Numbered from the stretch's first letter, positions 9,301 to 20,832 are shown. The stretch: 21,833 nucleotides of DNA from Conidiobolus incongruus B7586 (GCA_000697335.1 JNEM01008893.1:1-21833); one strand, 5' to 3'. A program made the numbers and translations. The notes: a model not told the origin generated them from the sequence alone.

Positions 9301-11955
9301 GATCTTTCCAGAATCTAGCAACTTGTTCAATGGTTCGGACTTGGACTACTCCCATCGGTTTGGATTGGTAATCCTCGATACCATAGTCATACATCGGGAC
9401 TTCGGGTGCCATGTAATAAAATGGGACTAGAGATTCTTCTTTGAGATGCTCTTCAACATCGTTAATGCTGGATTGATATGGTATGCCAGAATTGTCTTCT
9501 TTTTTCTTGACAGGATACACCAAACCAAGATTCAACAGAATACCCATATTAGTTTTCATTCTGGATTTATATTTGGTGTAAGTTGAAAATATGATTTTCT
9601 TAATATTAGGTGGAAGATCTTCTAAAACCAATTTCAAATTGCTAGGTTTGGCAATAAAATCGAATAGTTCGTCGGTAGGTCTTCCTATAACTACCAAATT
9701 CATATAGTTCATCAATGTCATTTTGTTGAATAGCATTTCCGTGGAGATAATGCGTTCGGGATTGATATTGGACTTGATGAAGGATGCAGTATTGGCATCA
9801 TTTAAGGAATATTCGTTTAAAATTCTGAGCATACTCAAGTGGAGGATCTGAGCTCGGATCATCGAAGCATGAACGTACCCAGTTCTAAGAGATGATACAA
9901 GCCAATATTTCTCACTACCAGGATCTTGAAATTGTGATATAGAAGGTGTTTGATTGGGAATACTTCCAATCATCTTTCCTGCACCTTCAAAGAAGGCCAA
10001 TTTTGCAGGATCGATCCTCTGTTTGATATCAGCCCAAGATTCCACGTCAGCCCTTTGCTTGGGCTCGGCAGAATGAGGTTTTTTGGGGATGTTCATAATC
10101 ATTCGATTACGTTGATCGTCAATCCAAGTTTGAACTTCTGGCGAATTGGATGAATAAATAGAAAGGTAATAAATATTAAAGCTGATAGCTTCTCCAGCCA
10201 GAGTTTTGATACAAAGTGATTGTCTCGTTACAATGCCGTGTTTTTCGAGTATTTGCATAGTTGTATTGAGTGTTTTCTTATCCATTGAACTCTTGATACC
10301 GCGTTTGTGAAATGCTTCCCTCGCTGCCTGAATTAAATCAACATCCACTTTACATACCTTAAGTTTCCAAAGAAGTTCTGTAATCACTTCAAATCTAGTT
10401 TTCAAAGTATTACTGGTGAACAGTTTGAGATCGGCGAGCTTATTCATCGTATTTTGGACATTTTGATCCAACTCTAATTTGGTATCCGAATTTTGGATGG
10501 ACTGATACTTTTCGTAAGAGTATATTCGATTGTATTTTACACGTCCTTGGAATTCGTTCACTTTGATACATAGTGGATTACCGTTGTCATCGTTTGTCTT
10601 GGTGAGACGGTCGACCGCTTTTTCTATATATCGAATAGATAGACCACCTGTGGACTGTGCAAGATCTTTAAAAGTGCATCCTTGATCTCCCGATTGGATA
10701 ATCTTGTCCAAAAATTGGGAATACAGAGGTTGGCCAATGTATACCTCTTCAAGTTTGCTCTGAGAAGTAAGATATCTTTCTTGAGTTTGAGTAAATGGCT
10801 GATACAGTCTCAGAACTTGTACACATCGCTTTAAGTGTCCTGTGTTGGGTGCAGTGACGACGAATCGATACAAATAACGCTGGCGAACGAGATTGTGAAT
10901 TAGTCGATTGAGTCTGGTTCTAGTCCTTCGATTGCAGTTCTGAATGCCTAAAGCTTCGCACATTTCATCCACATACATTGTCTGATCCCTAGCATAGTAT
11001 AGCAATTCTGTAATGGCCACCTTTAAATCGTCTCCCTGTAACGAAATTTCAAAATCGTTATCATCTTTATCGAATTCATCTTTTTCCATTATTATACTTT
11101 CGTCGTTGCGATCTTCGTCATCATCTTCTTCGTCCTGATCGTTGTTAGCTTTAGATTTTGAATGCAGCTTTTTTACTGTTAAAGTGGTTAAATATGCACT
11201 ATTTTGGAATAGATATCGATGGTGAACGAATAAATGGGTATGAGCTTGATTGTGAACAATAGGTAATTTATAACTAAAATGAATATCAGTATCAACATAC
11301 AAATCTTGAGATAAAAATAGTTAAAATTACACTAATTTCTGAGCGAGAGGTCTCTTAAGCAAGGAATACATATTTTTCGAAGTAATTTTAAAGTGATCGA
11401 CTAAAGCCTTCTGCGTAACGCCATTTTCCCTAGACTGCAAAATGTATTGAAGTACTTCTAACTCCTTACCAGCTACGTAAGATACTGAAGCATTTCCCAA
11501 GCAAGCTTTATAAATGAGGTCACTGTGCGAATAAATTTTAAAATCGTCCTTCTTTTTCTCTGCTTCTGAATATTTTTCACTTGTGAAATCTAGTATATTC
11601 TTAATAGACATAACATTAGTTTTAATTTAAATACTGTCTTGATAATATCTATTACTTCATTATTATCTTTAAAATAAATATGAGGAATTTTAATTAAATC
11701 GGACCAAATCCATTGCTTGGTTCCGTTGTCCAATACGAAATTTTGGTTGACTGAAGGTTGGTCAGGTTCAAAAGCGTTAAAATCAGGTAAAGTCTCCTGA
11801 AAATTCGTAATGAAATTCCAAAACTGGTCTAGTGTAGCACCTACAATATTGAATTAGTATTTAATAGAATATAGGAAATTTGAATAATTGGTACCTTTTG
11901 ACCCTTCGATTGCTACTTCAACACACGCGTTCTCTAACCTTGACTGTAGCGACAT
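6392..11955 (-). CDS. TFC3: TFIIIC largest subunit (B-block binding, Tfc3/GTF3C1 type)
   Basis: Reconstructed with four exons: 11955-11895, 11840-11656, 11599-11331 and 11273-6392. Introns of 54, 56 and 57 nt (donors GTACCA, GTAATA, GTAATT; acceptors TAG, AAG, TAG; branch-like TACTAAT and ACTAAT in the first two) join in phase to give 1798 residues. The product is the TFIIIC subunit that grips the internal B block of tRNA-type promoters for RNA polymerase III. The N terminus (LENACVEVAIEGSKG, then LDQFW) matches family N termini. Residues about 127-195 form the B-block winged helix (NGVTQKALVDHF, then KLPIVHNQ after the third junction). An acidic run lies at about 215-248 and a basic KKQK patch near 1530. 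ATGs at 11611 and 11302 are internal or intronic and would lose the N terminus. Length lies between yeast Tfc3 (about 1160) and human GTF3C1 (about 2109). The donor of intron 2 is the least certain boundary. Confidence 0.88.
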
Positions 11956-11977
11956 TTATATAATGTAATATGCAAGT

Positions 11978-11980
<3 letters not shown>

Positions 11981-12012
<32 letters not shown>
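11981..12012. repeat. (TA)16 microsatellite
   Basis: An uninterrupted run of sixteen TA units, 26 bp upstream of the TFIIIC start codon, so within its leader or core promoter. It could supply TATA-like sequence and is expected to vary in length between strains. Confidence 0.9.
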
Positions 12013-12016
<4 letters not shown>

Positions 12017-13049
12017 ACAAAGAGCTAGATTATTAGTATGAATTAAATATTGTTTCTTGTTGATTTTGAAAGGATGGATGATGAATTGAGATTTAATATC
12101 CTAAACATAACATCGATTAATTATTATGGGTATGACCATAAAATTGATGAATTGATCAAATAGTTAAATTTCCTAATTGGAACATTGAAAAAAAATGGCC
12201 AATTAAATTGGTTTATGGGGAAAGTTATTTGATTTTTGAGATGATATGATTATGATTGTTCAATCATTTCATTGGATTTTATTAATTTTCAATTAAGAAT
12301 ATCAATAATAAACAAAATTTATAAAATATATATTTTATATTCAAATATTGAATCAACTTAGTGTGATTTAGCTGAACTATCATTATATTAAGAAAACAAT
12401 TTAAAGTAATATCAAATTGTTGTAATTTCAATACTTGAATAAATTATATCTTACAAAATATATTTGAATCAATGATTAATACAATATATCAAGATTCTAT
12501 AAAGACTATAATTCTTTATTTTATTCGACATAATTATAATTTTAATTATTTTTTAATTGTACCAAAATTTTCATCTATTTTTCAATTTACCATATTTAAA
12601 AATTTTATCAAATTTTCATTTTAAAATTGATAGTAGGTTATAAAATTAACTATTCTTTTGTAATGAACCTTATATACAACTATTTACAATTTGTTATTAG
12701 ATCTATATATTAACCAAATAGTCTGGAAATTGTAATTTATTCTATTGAATATTTTTAATAATATCATTTAAACCTGTTCTAACTGAAGTTGTTTTTTGGT
12801 GTTAAAGATTATTTTCCATTGATCATTTTCTAATCATTATTAAAACTAAATTTTATAACATTTTTTAAAGATATATGTTAATGTGAACTGAAATTTATAA
12901 TATTATTTAATACATAATAAAATTTTTTATTCCATTATTTACATCTAAAATATGAAAATATAAATATATGCATATATTTAATTTATACTACTATTTACTG
13001 TGAAATTTAAAAAAAAATAAAAATGTATCAATTTTGAATCTTAACTTGG
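12013..13049. other. AT-rich intergenic stretch
   Basis: Upstream region of the TFIIIC gene and 3' flank of the small membrane-protein gene. GC is near 20% or below. An open run from ATG 12074 (29 codons, then TAG, then 22 more codons to TGA 12230) was examined and not called. No RNA gene, long repeat or domain is visible. Confidence 0.5.
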
Positions 13050-13415
13050 CTATGAATAGAACTCTGACGAAAGATTCAGACCAGCTGTCGTGGTAGGATA
13101 TTGAGAAGATCCTTCAGTTTGGTTCGCTGTACGGACAGTATTGGAAGATTCGTTATTTTCAGGGATATCAAATCTTACATGCTTCGAATCATCATCCTTT
13201 CCTCTCACGGATGAGGTTTCAATAGATGATTCTTCATTCTTCACTTTTCTCTTCTTAAATATTTTTCTATATAGATAGACAAAGAGATAGCAATCTGTCA
13301 GAGATAAAAATACGAATAATATTAATAATATAATCATTCCAATGTATATTCCAGTATATTGGGACGAGTCTGAAGTGTCCCCTACAGGGTTAGTGATAGT
13401 GCTAGTTTGATCCAT
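13050..13415 (-). CDS. Small single-span membrane protein, unknown function
   Basis: A 121-residue intronless protein. A polar, Ser/Thr-rich N terminus (about 1-22) is followed by one strongly hydrophobic segment (about 23-50, GMIILLILFVFLSL inside it) and immediately by a basic cluster, RKIFKKRKVK (about 50-59). The positive-inside rule predicts a short outside N terminus and a cytoplasmic tail. The tail is Ser/Asp/Asn-rich and looks disordered. There is no cleavable signal sequence and no family I recognise. The ORF is clearly richer in GC and in C/G-ending codons than its AT-rich surroundings, which is the main reason to treat it as a gene. An unnoticed upstream exon is possible. Confidence 0.6.
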   Translation of the reverse strand: MDQTSTITNPVGDTSDSSQYTGIYIGMIILLILFVFLSLTDCYLFVYLYRKIFKKRKVKNEESSIETSSVRGKDDDSKHVRFDIPENNESSNTVRTANQTEGSSQYPTTTAGLNLSSEFYS

Positions 13416-16046
13416 TTTGAATTTATAGCAACTTTATGAATAATAATCGATAAAAATATATTGAAATTAATCAATATTGTTATAATTGCATCCTAAGTAG
13501 GGTTTATATCCCAGTTGTTTAAACCCATGATGTCATGATTAAAATGAACAATGATTTAAAATATTAAATATATTTGATAAACTTGGCATACTTTACGCAA
13601 ATGAAATAAAACATTTCAATCAAAAATTAAATATTGAGGAATATTTAAATATAATAGCAAATATGGCAAATTTATTTACTGAATTTAAAATTAAAATTAA
13701 ATATTTCTTGAGCAAGTCTCACTTGAATGATGGATCATCTAGTTATAACAAAACTATACACTCATCAAGGTATATAATATTTATAATTACAACAAAATCG
13801 GATCCAATATCCAGGATTCAAACTAATAAAATATTAAATTATTTCATAATATTATTAATATACAATATCTTGGCAAAAATAAATTTTTTAATTGGAAATA
13901 AAAGTTAAATAATTTTTGCACAGCCATTCATATAAATCCTTTTTAAAACTTGATTTGCGTTGTATTTAGTGTATTGAATCTCATGCAATTAATTCCAAGT
14001 ATTTTATTATGACTCTGATGGTATGCTAAATTGAAGAATAATCCATAATATAATCTGAAATATTATCAATAATAGCACGTGGCCTTGAGTCAATTACAGT
14101 GTATTCATTAAATTAAGATCTGAAAATTAAATTTGTAACAAGAATTCTGTTGTAAGATTTTGCTAAATAATAAAATATTAACCAATTTACTATATAGTTA
14201 AGAATTGAAAACAAAAATTTTTGATGAAATGGATATAATGATAATTTTATGAGAAAAAAAATAATATTCAATATTCTTCAATATTTCAAAATTAATAATA
14301 TTTATTTAAATATAATTGAAAAGAGAAATATTTAATAAATTTTGGTAATATAATAAATTTTCAAATTATTGAAATATTAATTAATAAACTCAATATTTTT
14401 GAATAGTAGTTGAAAATATTCAATAACTAATATTATAATTTTCAATGAACTCAATATGATAAATATAAAATTAATATTTTTAATTTTTAAATACATAGTG
14501 TTAAATGATTAAAATAATGCTTTTCTATTATTTATTCATATATATTAATTTATTTTTAACAAATAAAAATTGGGATTATAATTTTAATAATTATATAATC
14601 AATAAATTTCAAAAACCACTAAGTTGAAAATACTGTTGATATATTGATTTTGAGTTATTTTTATACAATCATTTTCTAAAATAATATTACTATATAATCA
14701 AAGTATTTTGCAAACCTCAAATGAATTTTACAGAAATATTAAATAATAAAAATTCTAATATATATCTCATTAATATTATTCAAACCCAAATTGGCAAATT
14801 GAAATTATATCAAATATTAGAACAATATAATAAGACATTATAAGTGATATGTTTAATCACTATTGATTCTATATTACAATGAGCTATATCGACTTAAAAT
14901 TATAACTGTCATCTTGATAAAGATTATACTTTATGATATTAATTTTATTGATTTGAGTGCTTGATTATCTCATAGTTATTTTAGTACCAATACGCCATAC
15001 CATAATCCTAATTGATTAAAAAGAAAAATAATATAATAAATTAAATCATACCAGTATATATCTCGAAATATTGAAAACTTCTATTTAATATTTTTTTCTT
15101 ATTATTATTTAGATTAAAAATTTCCAAATACATCAAAATACATTTTTTCAAATTGTCAAGGTAATTGATATGATAATTTTCAACTAAGTAAAATTTAATA
15201 TAAATATTAATAAAATTATGTAATAATTTTGTTATTTTTTAGCTTTATTTTTTTTCTTCAAACTATACCTATAATTTTAATATAATATATAAACTTTTAC
15301 AAATTATAATTAACTTTTAATTGGTATACAAATGATATGTTATTTTAATTGATAGAATATTAAATAATGTTATATTTGATCAGTACCTATTATATATTGA
15401 TCTTTGATAATCATACAATTTTCCAGAAGAAATAATTTATTAAGGTACAATAAACTTGATATCTTAGATTTTTAAATTTATATTATTAAACTTCTATTTA
15501 AAGCGATTTGAATTTGCAAATTTTGTTGGCATAATATCACTATTAGCTTGTTAGACTTATTTGGTTTCTTAAATATCCATTATCTATTTTATAGACTCTA
15601 AACGCTAATAATGGTTTAATTTTAATGTATTCTTTGTGCATCATATATCAATCTAAAATCCATATATATTTTTTTATTATTTTTTTTTAATTCTAAGGTT
15701 TGTTAACTAATTTTATTATAATATTATCGATATATTAAATTCTGAAATTGAGAATGAATAACCTAATATATTGTACTCATAAATTAGTTATTTTTAGAAA
15801 TAATTAAGAAAAAAAATCATTTGTAATCTTAATAAAAACTTGTCAATAATATTGATTTATCATATTTACTTTTTATAAAATTAATTTTTATTAATTTATC
15901 CCATAAATTAAATGCGTTATTTTAAAGTATTATATTCTTTATTCATTCGTGATATATCATATTAATTAAATATAAAAGCTAATATTAATTAAATAGAATA
16001 TATAAATTTTATTTTAAAATTTATTAATATTTATCTAATCACTTCA
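13416..16046. other. 2.6-kb AT-rich gene-poor stretch
   Basis: Very AT-rich throughout, down to about 10% GC around 14340-14400. An 81-codon open frame (13663-13908, plus) and a coding-like run on the minus strand (14106-13981, one TAG inside) were the only candidates, and both are weak. No tRNA, tandem array or transposon ends are visible. The promoter of the EED-like gene should lie in the last few hundred bases, but I see no distinct motif. Confidence 0.5.
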
Positions 16047-17563
16047 ATGGAATCACTAATTTCAACTAATATTCAAATTGAAGAAAAATCTTTTAAAAAT
16101 TTTTATTTAAAAAAGATTATTAAAGAGAATCATAATTGTAATATTCAACAAGTCTTAGCTTGTCCTAATTATTCTTTCGATGAAGACGGCTTGAATTGCA
16201 GTAATTTGATTGCTACAATAGGTGCTAATCAGGTATATGGTTTGATTCAATAATATTAAATTGATATATTTATATTGATTATTAGTTAAATATTTACGAT
16301 AATGAGCATATCGGTAATCATCTTGACCTTATGTCTCATATGGTATTAGATGACGAAGATCAAGAGGTATATAATGAATTTTTCAAATACTGAACTCTAT
16401 CTGATACTTTTAATAGACATTACTTAGCTGCTGTTGGTTATTACCTCAGCAGGATGCTTGGCTAGTTCTCGGAGCTACAGAGGGATTTATTCATGGAGTT
16501 AGTTTAGCATTATCTCAAGAAATTGTGAGATTCCAACCTCATTCAGGTAAGTTTTAATACTTGTATCGCTTTAGATTAATTAATGATTATTTAGATGATA
16601 TCATCCAAATTTCACCACATCCTAATATAACCTATTACGTATTAACTGTCAGTAAAGACAATACAATTAAATTGATTGATGTAGAAAATTCCCAAATTTT
16701 GACTGGTTTAAATGCTAAAGCCACCGCTTCAGTAATTATTTTAAATATGTATATACAAATTAATTCCTCTAAGTTTTACAATTCATTTATAGTGCTTTTC
16801 TCATTGTGGCAATGTAATCTATTACGGAACTTCTAAAGGGACCATTCACCAGGTATTACTTAATTGTGACTTTAATACAAATGATGAGATCAGCTTCCAG
16901 GAAGGGTCATGGTCATTTGGAGAGCCTGAGCTCTTGTACAATGGGAAAGATCATGGAAATGGTGCGATTGGTAAGAACATTGGTTATCTTCTTAAAAATG
17001 TTAATTCAATAATACTATACTAGATTATCTCTATTTCACTAAGCATGGTAATATTTTATTCAAAACCAATAACGGTAAATTTGGATGTTTTGATTTATCC
17101 AATCAAAAAGTAAATGATTATATTAATTTCAATCCTAATTCATTCTAAATTGATTGTATTAGATTAAATATATTTCTTCTGTCAAAAATGGAGGTCATTA
17201 TCGCTCAAGCTTTGGTGTTAGGTAATTTAAAATTATATAAATTCAACAACTAATGATAATAAATTGGCTTCATTTAGTAAAGGAGAACAATTTTTAACTA
17301 TCGGTAATGAATTGGGAAATATATTAATTTATAGAATTGAAGACGGTCAATGTGTTCAAACTTTAAAACATAAGAGATCTTCTAAACCTGTTAAAAGTTG
17401 TATATTTGCCAATAATAACACGTAAATTATTGAATAACGAATCAATGTTTTTATACTAAATATTTTATTTAGTAATATAATCTATTGTAGCGAAGGATTT
17501 ATTTGGAGATATGATTATATTGACGATTCTACACTCGAAGAATGGGCTAAAATTAATAAATAA
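16047..17563 (+). CDS. ESC/EED-like WD40 protein (candidate PRC2 subunit)
   Basis: Nine exons: 16047-16232, 16286-16366, 16417-16546, 16595-16731, 16793-16970, 17024-17109, 17163-17221, 17278-17421 and 17473-17563. All eight introns (48-61 nt, GT-AG, several with ACTAA-like branch sites) join in phase, giving 363 residues. The product is a beta propeller resembling ESC/EED, the H3K27me3-reading scaffold of Polycomb repressive complex 2 in the nucleus. Signs are LIATIGANQLNIYDNEH (54-70), a WD repeat with SPHPNITYYVLTVSKDNTIK (139-158; compare HP...LLSVSKD in EED), IGNELGNILIYRIEDG in the last third, and the terminal FIWRYD (343-348), where EED ends IWRWD. The N-terminal extension is much shorter than in animals. 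LRWD1-type propellers are related and remain an alternative. Intron density contrasts sharply with the intronless neighbours. Confidence 0.8.
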
Positions 17564-18544
17564 CTTGGTCAGTTTTTCCATTATTCAATTTTATATCAGA
17601 TATCAATATATGAATAGGAATTAGTTATTTTAAGCTTAATTATCTTTTTATATTATTGTTTATATAAACTTCACACCAATTATATATATACTAAGAAAAG
17701 TTTCAATATTTCAATTATGTTTATCTTAATATTTGCTTAATTTGAAGAAAAATTCAACAATTACAAATTGATTATATTGATTTATATTGACTTATTTTTT
17801 ATTCTAAACTTTTTAGTAAACAAAGAAAATATTAATTTCCTTCTAACGAAAATAAAACCTATTAAATGTATGTTATCTCCTAGAATTGATTGATCTGGTT
17901 AGTATACCAATGGCAACCTATAACAAAATCTACCTAGTTAGAATTTCTAAAAATCAACACTAATAATCGATTTCAAATCATTTTTAGTATTTTTAAATTT
18001 TGGAAATAATTTGTGAATAAATTCTGAATTAAACTAAAGTTAGTAAGTTTAATCAAAGTTATTCCCAATAGCAATTGGTTTTAATTCAATCAAAATAATA
18101 ATATAATTAGTAGCATATTTTTAGGGCATATAAATTAATAAAAATTAATGTAAAATTTGAAAAGATCTTCATTAACCTGAGAATCTAAATATATATGAGA
18201 TTACTAATTTTAGGAAATATAAGGATCTTAAAAATAATAATTATAGAATATATTAAATTTTGACAACTTTGGAAACATTCATTTTCATTATAATAAATAC
18301 ACAGAGTAAGCAGATTGGATTAAAATTGAATACTCAGTGTCCTTAATTACTTCTTTAATTAATTAGAAAGTATCCTAAAAACTTTCCTAACTCTGTCAAT
18401 ATTCACTACAAATTTAATAATCCGAACAAAGGAAATTTATTCAAATCTTCCCAATTAAAATTAAAATTAAAATTATTTAATTTTTATTAAAATTTGATTG
18501 ACTTTAAATTAAATGATAATTTATAACGGTTATTTTTTTACTAG
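17564..18544. other. AT-rich intergenic stretch
   Basis: 3' flank of the EED-like gene and distal upstream region of the glucanase gene. Read without TAA/TAG as stops it stays open for about 110 codons after the EED-like stop, but that is expected by chance in DNA with so little G. No gene or RNA is called. Confidence 0.5.
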
Positions 18545-18592
18545 GAACTCATTGGTGCTATTTAAGTTTTTGTTATATAAACTAATGAGTTC
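18545..18592 (+). promoter_or_regulatory. Glucanase promoter: TATA box inside a 9-bp inverted repeat
   Basis: GAACTCATT (18545-18553) and its exact reverse complement AATGAGTTC (18584-18592) flank a 30-bp segment containing TATATAAA (18574-18581), which is 68 bp upstream of the ATG at 18649. The TATA box is convincing by position. The inverted repeat could be paired sites for a dimeric activator or a hairpin-forming element; its role is inferred only. Confidence 0.45.
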
Positions 18593-18648
18593 TTTAAAAT
18601 TGTAAAAATTATTTAATAATTATTGAATTTGAAATTAATTTTATAATA

Positions 18649-19470
18649 ATGAAATTGACTTTGTTGATTTTGATCAATGCTTTGTATGCTGCTTCCCTTG
18701 GAAAATATAGTGAATACAGTAAATTAGTTTGGTCGGATGAATTCAATGGAAGTAGGTTGGATTTGTCGAAGTGGAAAATGGAGGTCAACTGTCTTGGTGG
18801 TGGTAACAACGAACAACAATGCTATGTTGATTCTTCAGATACTGAAGTCATTTCTGTCAAGGATGGTAAACTCCGAATTCAGCCCAAATATAGAGAAAAT
18901 GAATACAAGATGGCGAGTAGTGCCCGTATCAATAGTCTAGGTCCAAATGGAGGTGCTTGGCATCGCGGTAAATTTGTTATCAAAGCAAAAATGCCCAAGG
19001 GAAATTTTGTATGGCCATCAGTTTGGATGCTTCCAAAAGAATCAAAATATGGTGGCTGGCCTAGTGATGGTGAAATTGATATCATTGAAGCCAAAGGTCA
19101 AAATGAAAATGTAGTCAATCACAATTTACATCATGGTGGACCTTGGAGAATTGAGCATGTGCAATATGTTCCTGTGCCGCAATCAGCTGATATGTTTCAT
19201 GAGTATATATTGGTTTGGACAGAAAACAAGATGGAATGGAGTGTTGATGGAAAAATCACCCATACTATGGGTTTGAATGATACATGGGTCCATGGTCAAA
19301 ATACTAATATTTATTCAGCTCCAGGACAACCTTGGACAGAGCCATTTTATTTCATTGTTAACGTAGCAGTAGGAGGTGACTTTTTTGGAGGCGCGAGAAT
19401 GGTACCAGAAGTGGATGCGCCTACATGGACGAGTCCTCTTGAAATTGATTACATCAGAGTTTATCAATAG
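18649..19470 (+). CDS. Secreted GH16 beta-1,3-glucanase-like enzyme
   Basis: A 273-residue intronless protein starting with a signal peptide (MKLTLLILINALYAA, cleavage probably near residue 15-18), so it should be secreted. The rest is one GH16 beta-jelly-roll domain. It opens with LVWSDEFNG and contains GAWHRGKFVIKAKMP. The catalytic motif GEIDIIE at 141-147 has nucleophile Glu142, Asp144 and acid/base Glu147 all present. It ends with the usual EIDYIRVYQ. Trp138 precedes the motif, and Cys48 and Cys58 may form a disulfide. Members hydrolyse beta-1,3- or mixed-linkage glucans; in a fungus this would serve wall remodelling, digestion or attack on other organisms. No GPI signal or carbohydrate-binding module is present. 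Substrate within GH16 cannot be fixed by eye. Confidence 0.9.
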   Translation: MKLTLLILINALYAASLGKYSEYSKLVWSDEFNGSRLDLSKWKMEVNCLGGGNNEQQCYVDSSDTEVISVKDGKLRIQPKYRENEYKMASSARINSLGPNGGAWHRGKFVIKAKMPKGNFVWPSVWMLPKESKYGGWPSDGEIDIIEAKGQNENVVNHNLHHGGPWRIEHVQYVPVPQSADMFHEYILVWTENKMEWSVDGKITHTMGLNDTWVHGQNTNIYSAPGQPWTEPFYFIVNVAVGGDFFGGARMVPEVDAPTWTSPLEIDYIRVYQ

Positions 19471-20223
19471 ATGTTCAGGTTAAAATGTTTGATACATTCT
19501 CAGCCACTAATTTTAATTTATATGTAATATATTAGTCATGTTTTTTTCTTATAAATAATTCATTTTATATAATAAATACTAATATTTAATAAAATTTAAT
19601 GTTTATTATTAAATTTCCATTATTTTATAATTAAACAATTTTAAGCCTTTATACACAATTTAAATTAGTAGATAAGAGCTAAAAATTAAACTTGATTCCG
19701 ATTTACCCAAATTACTAAATTAATTAGCTAATATAATTTGATTCAATAAAGGAAATAGAACATTCATTAAATCACCTCAGCCATTTGATATTCAATTTTG
19801 TATAATAAGATATCAATTTTATATTCAATTTAATATTTATAATAATATAATTTGAAAAACCTATTGATACAATAATGATATTTTTATCTATATTTATTAT
19901 TAGTATGAATATCATTCAGTTAAATCTGATTTATTTATAATTATAAATATTACTCAATTACCCTTTACCACAAATGATTAAACAAAATCAAATTTCAGAT
20001 CCCATACTCTTAACCAACATCATCAATCTAATCCAAATTTATTAATAATTAAATTAGAATTATCTTTTTAATTTAAATTATTTCAATGTATCATAATTAA
20101 AAAAATAAGTATTATTATAATTAGAAATTATTAAATTGAGCAATTTGTATATTATATCAAGTTTCTATTATTATTATAAGTGTTTTTTAGTACTGTGACT
20201 TGTTTGTTAATTAGTGTTTTGTA
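19471..20223. other. AT-rich intergenic stretch
   Basis: Between the glucanase gene and the lipidated-protein gene. AATAAA words just downstream of the glucanase stop (near 19571) can serve as its poly(A) signal. No other gene or clear promoter motif is seen. Confidence 0.5.
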
Positions 20224-20832
20224 ATGGGTCAATATATCAGTTGCTTTAGGGCAGACGCTCCGATAACGAGAGCTCCAAGGCCTCAGTACGATAGTAATAC
20301 TCCGGAACAATATGACGATCAACCGAATTACGCACCAGAATCTATGACAATCGGAGATAGTACAGATGTAGAATTTGAAAGTTTATTAAATTCTCAAAAC
20401 GAATTCCCTACAAGATTGGGAGGGGGTACAGGTAAAAGAAGTTTTTCATTCCTTTCGGGATCTCCATTCGGAACGAGCTCGGGTTTGAATCGAGGCAACT
20501 CTTTCCTCGGTTTGAGTAAACCTAACGTACATTTGGAGGATGACCCTTACATTGAGGGCAATTTCGAATCCGCTTTTTTAAATGAAGATGAAGATGATGA
20601 TATTCAAGTAGAACTTATGAAAGATGACCAAATTCAGAGAATATCAAATTTGGTAGACCAACAGGTAAATATCCTTTTTTATATTTAAAACTTTTTAATT
20701 AACCTTGTTTAGATTAAATTAAATCAAGTAACTAGTGAGTTACAAAATATGGAAGAAGGAACCGAACTAAGCGATAAACCAAATCATAAATTTACTGAGG
20801 AGCTAGATTCGGAAAATGAATTACACTCATAA
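20224..20832 (+). CDS. Probable myristoylated/palmitoylated acidic protein, unknown family
   Basis: Two exons, 20224-20664 and 20713-20832, around a 48-nt intron (GTAAAT to TTTAG) that joins in phase. The product is 186 residues; stopping in the intron would give 154 and lose the charged C terminus. It begins MGQYISCF, a classic MGxxxSC dual-acylation motif (myristate on Gly2, palmitate on Cys7), so it should sit on the cytosolic face of a membrane. The middle is Gly/Ser/Phe-rich (FSFLSGSPFG) and followed by an acidic run, NEDEDDDIQVE. The C-terminal 60 residues (DQIQRISNLVDQQIKLNQVT across the junction) may form an amphipathic helix. The layout faintly recalls LAMTOR1/Ego1-type lysosomal anchors, but I see no matching conserved core. 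Confidence 0.75.

Noticed and set aside
12074-12232. Open run of 29 codons, a TAG, then 22 codons to TGA (plus)
   Set aside because: Composition matches the AT-rich surroundings, there are no splice partners or recognised domain, and the length is within chance.
13663-13908. 81-codon open frame (plus), with a possible 45-nt intron at AG-GTATAT
   Set aside because: Codons are those of random AT-rich DNA, the C-terminal half is only hydrophobic Ile/Leu/Asn, and no family is recognised. Possible but unsupported.
13981-14106. Coding-like run on the minus strand with a single TAG
   Set aside because: About 40 codons, no start or splice context and no domain; probably chance, at most a small relic.
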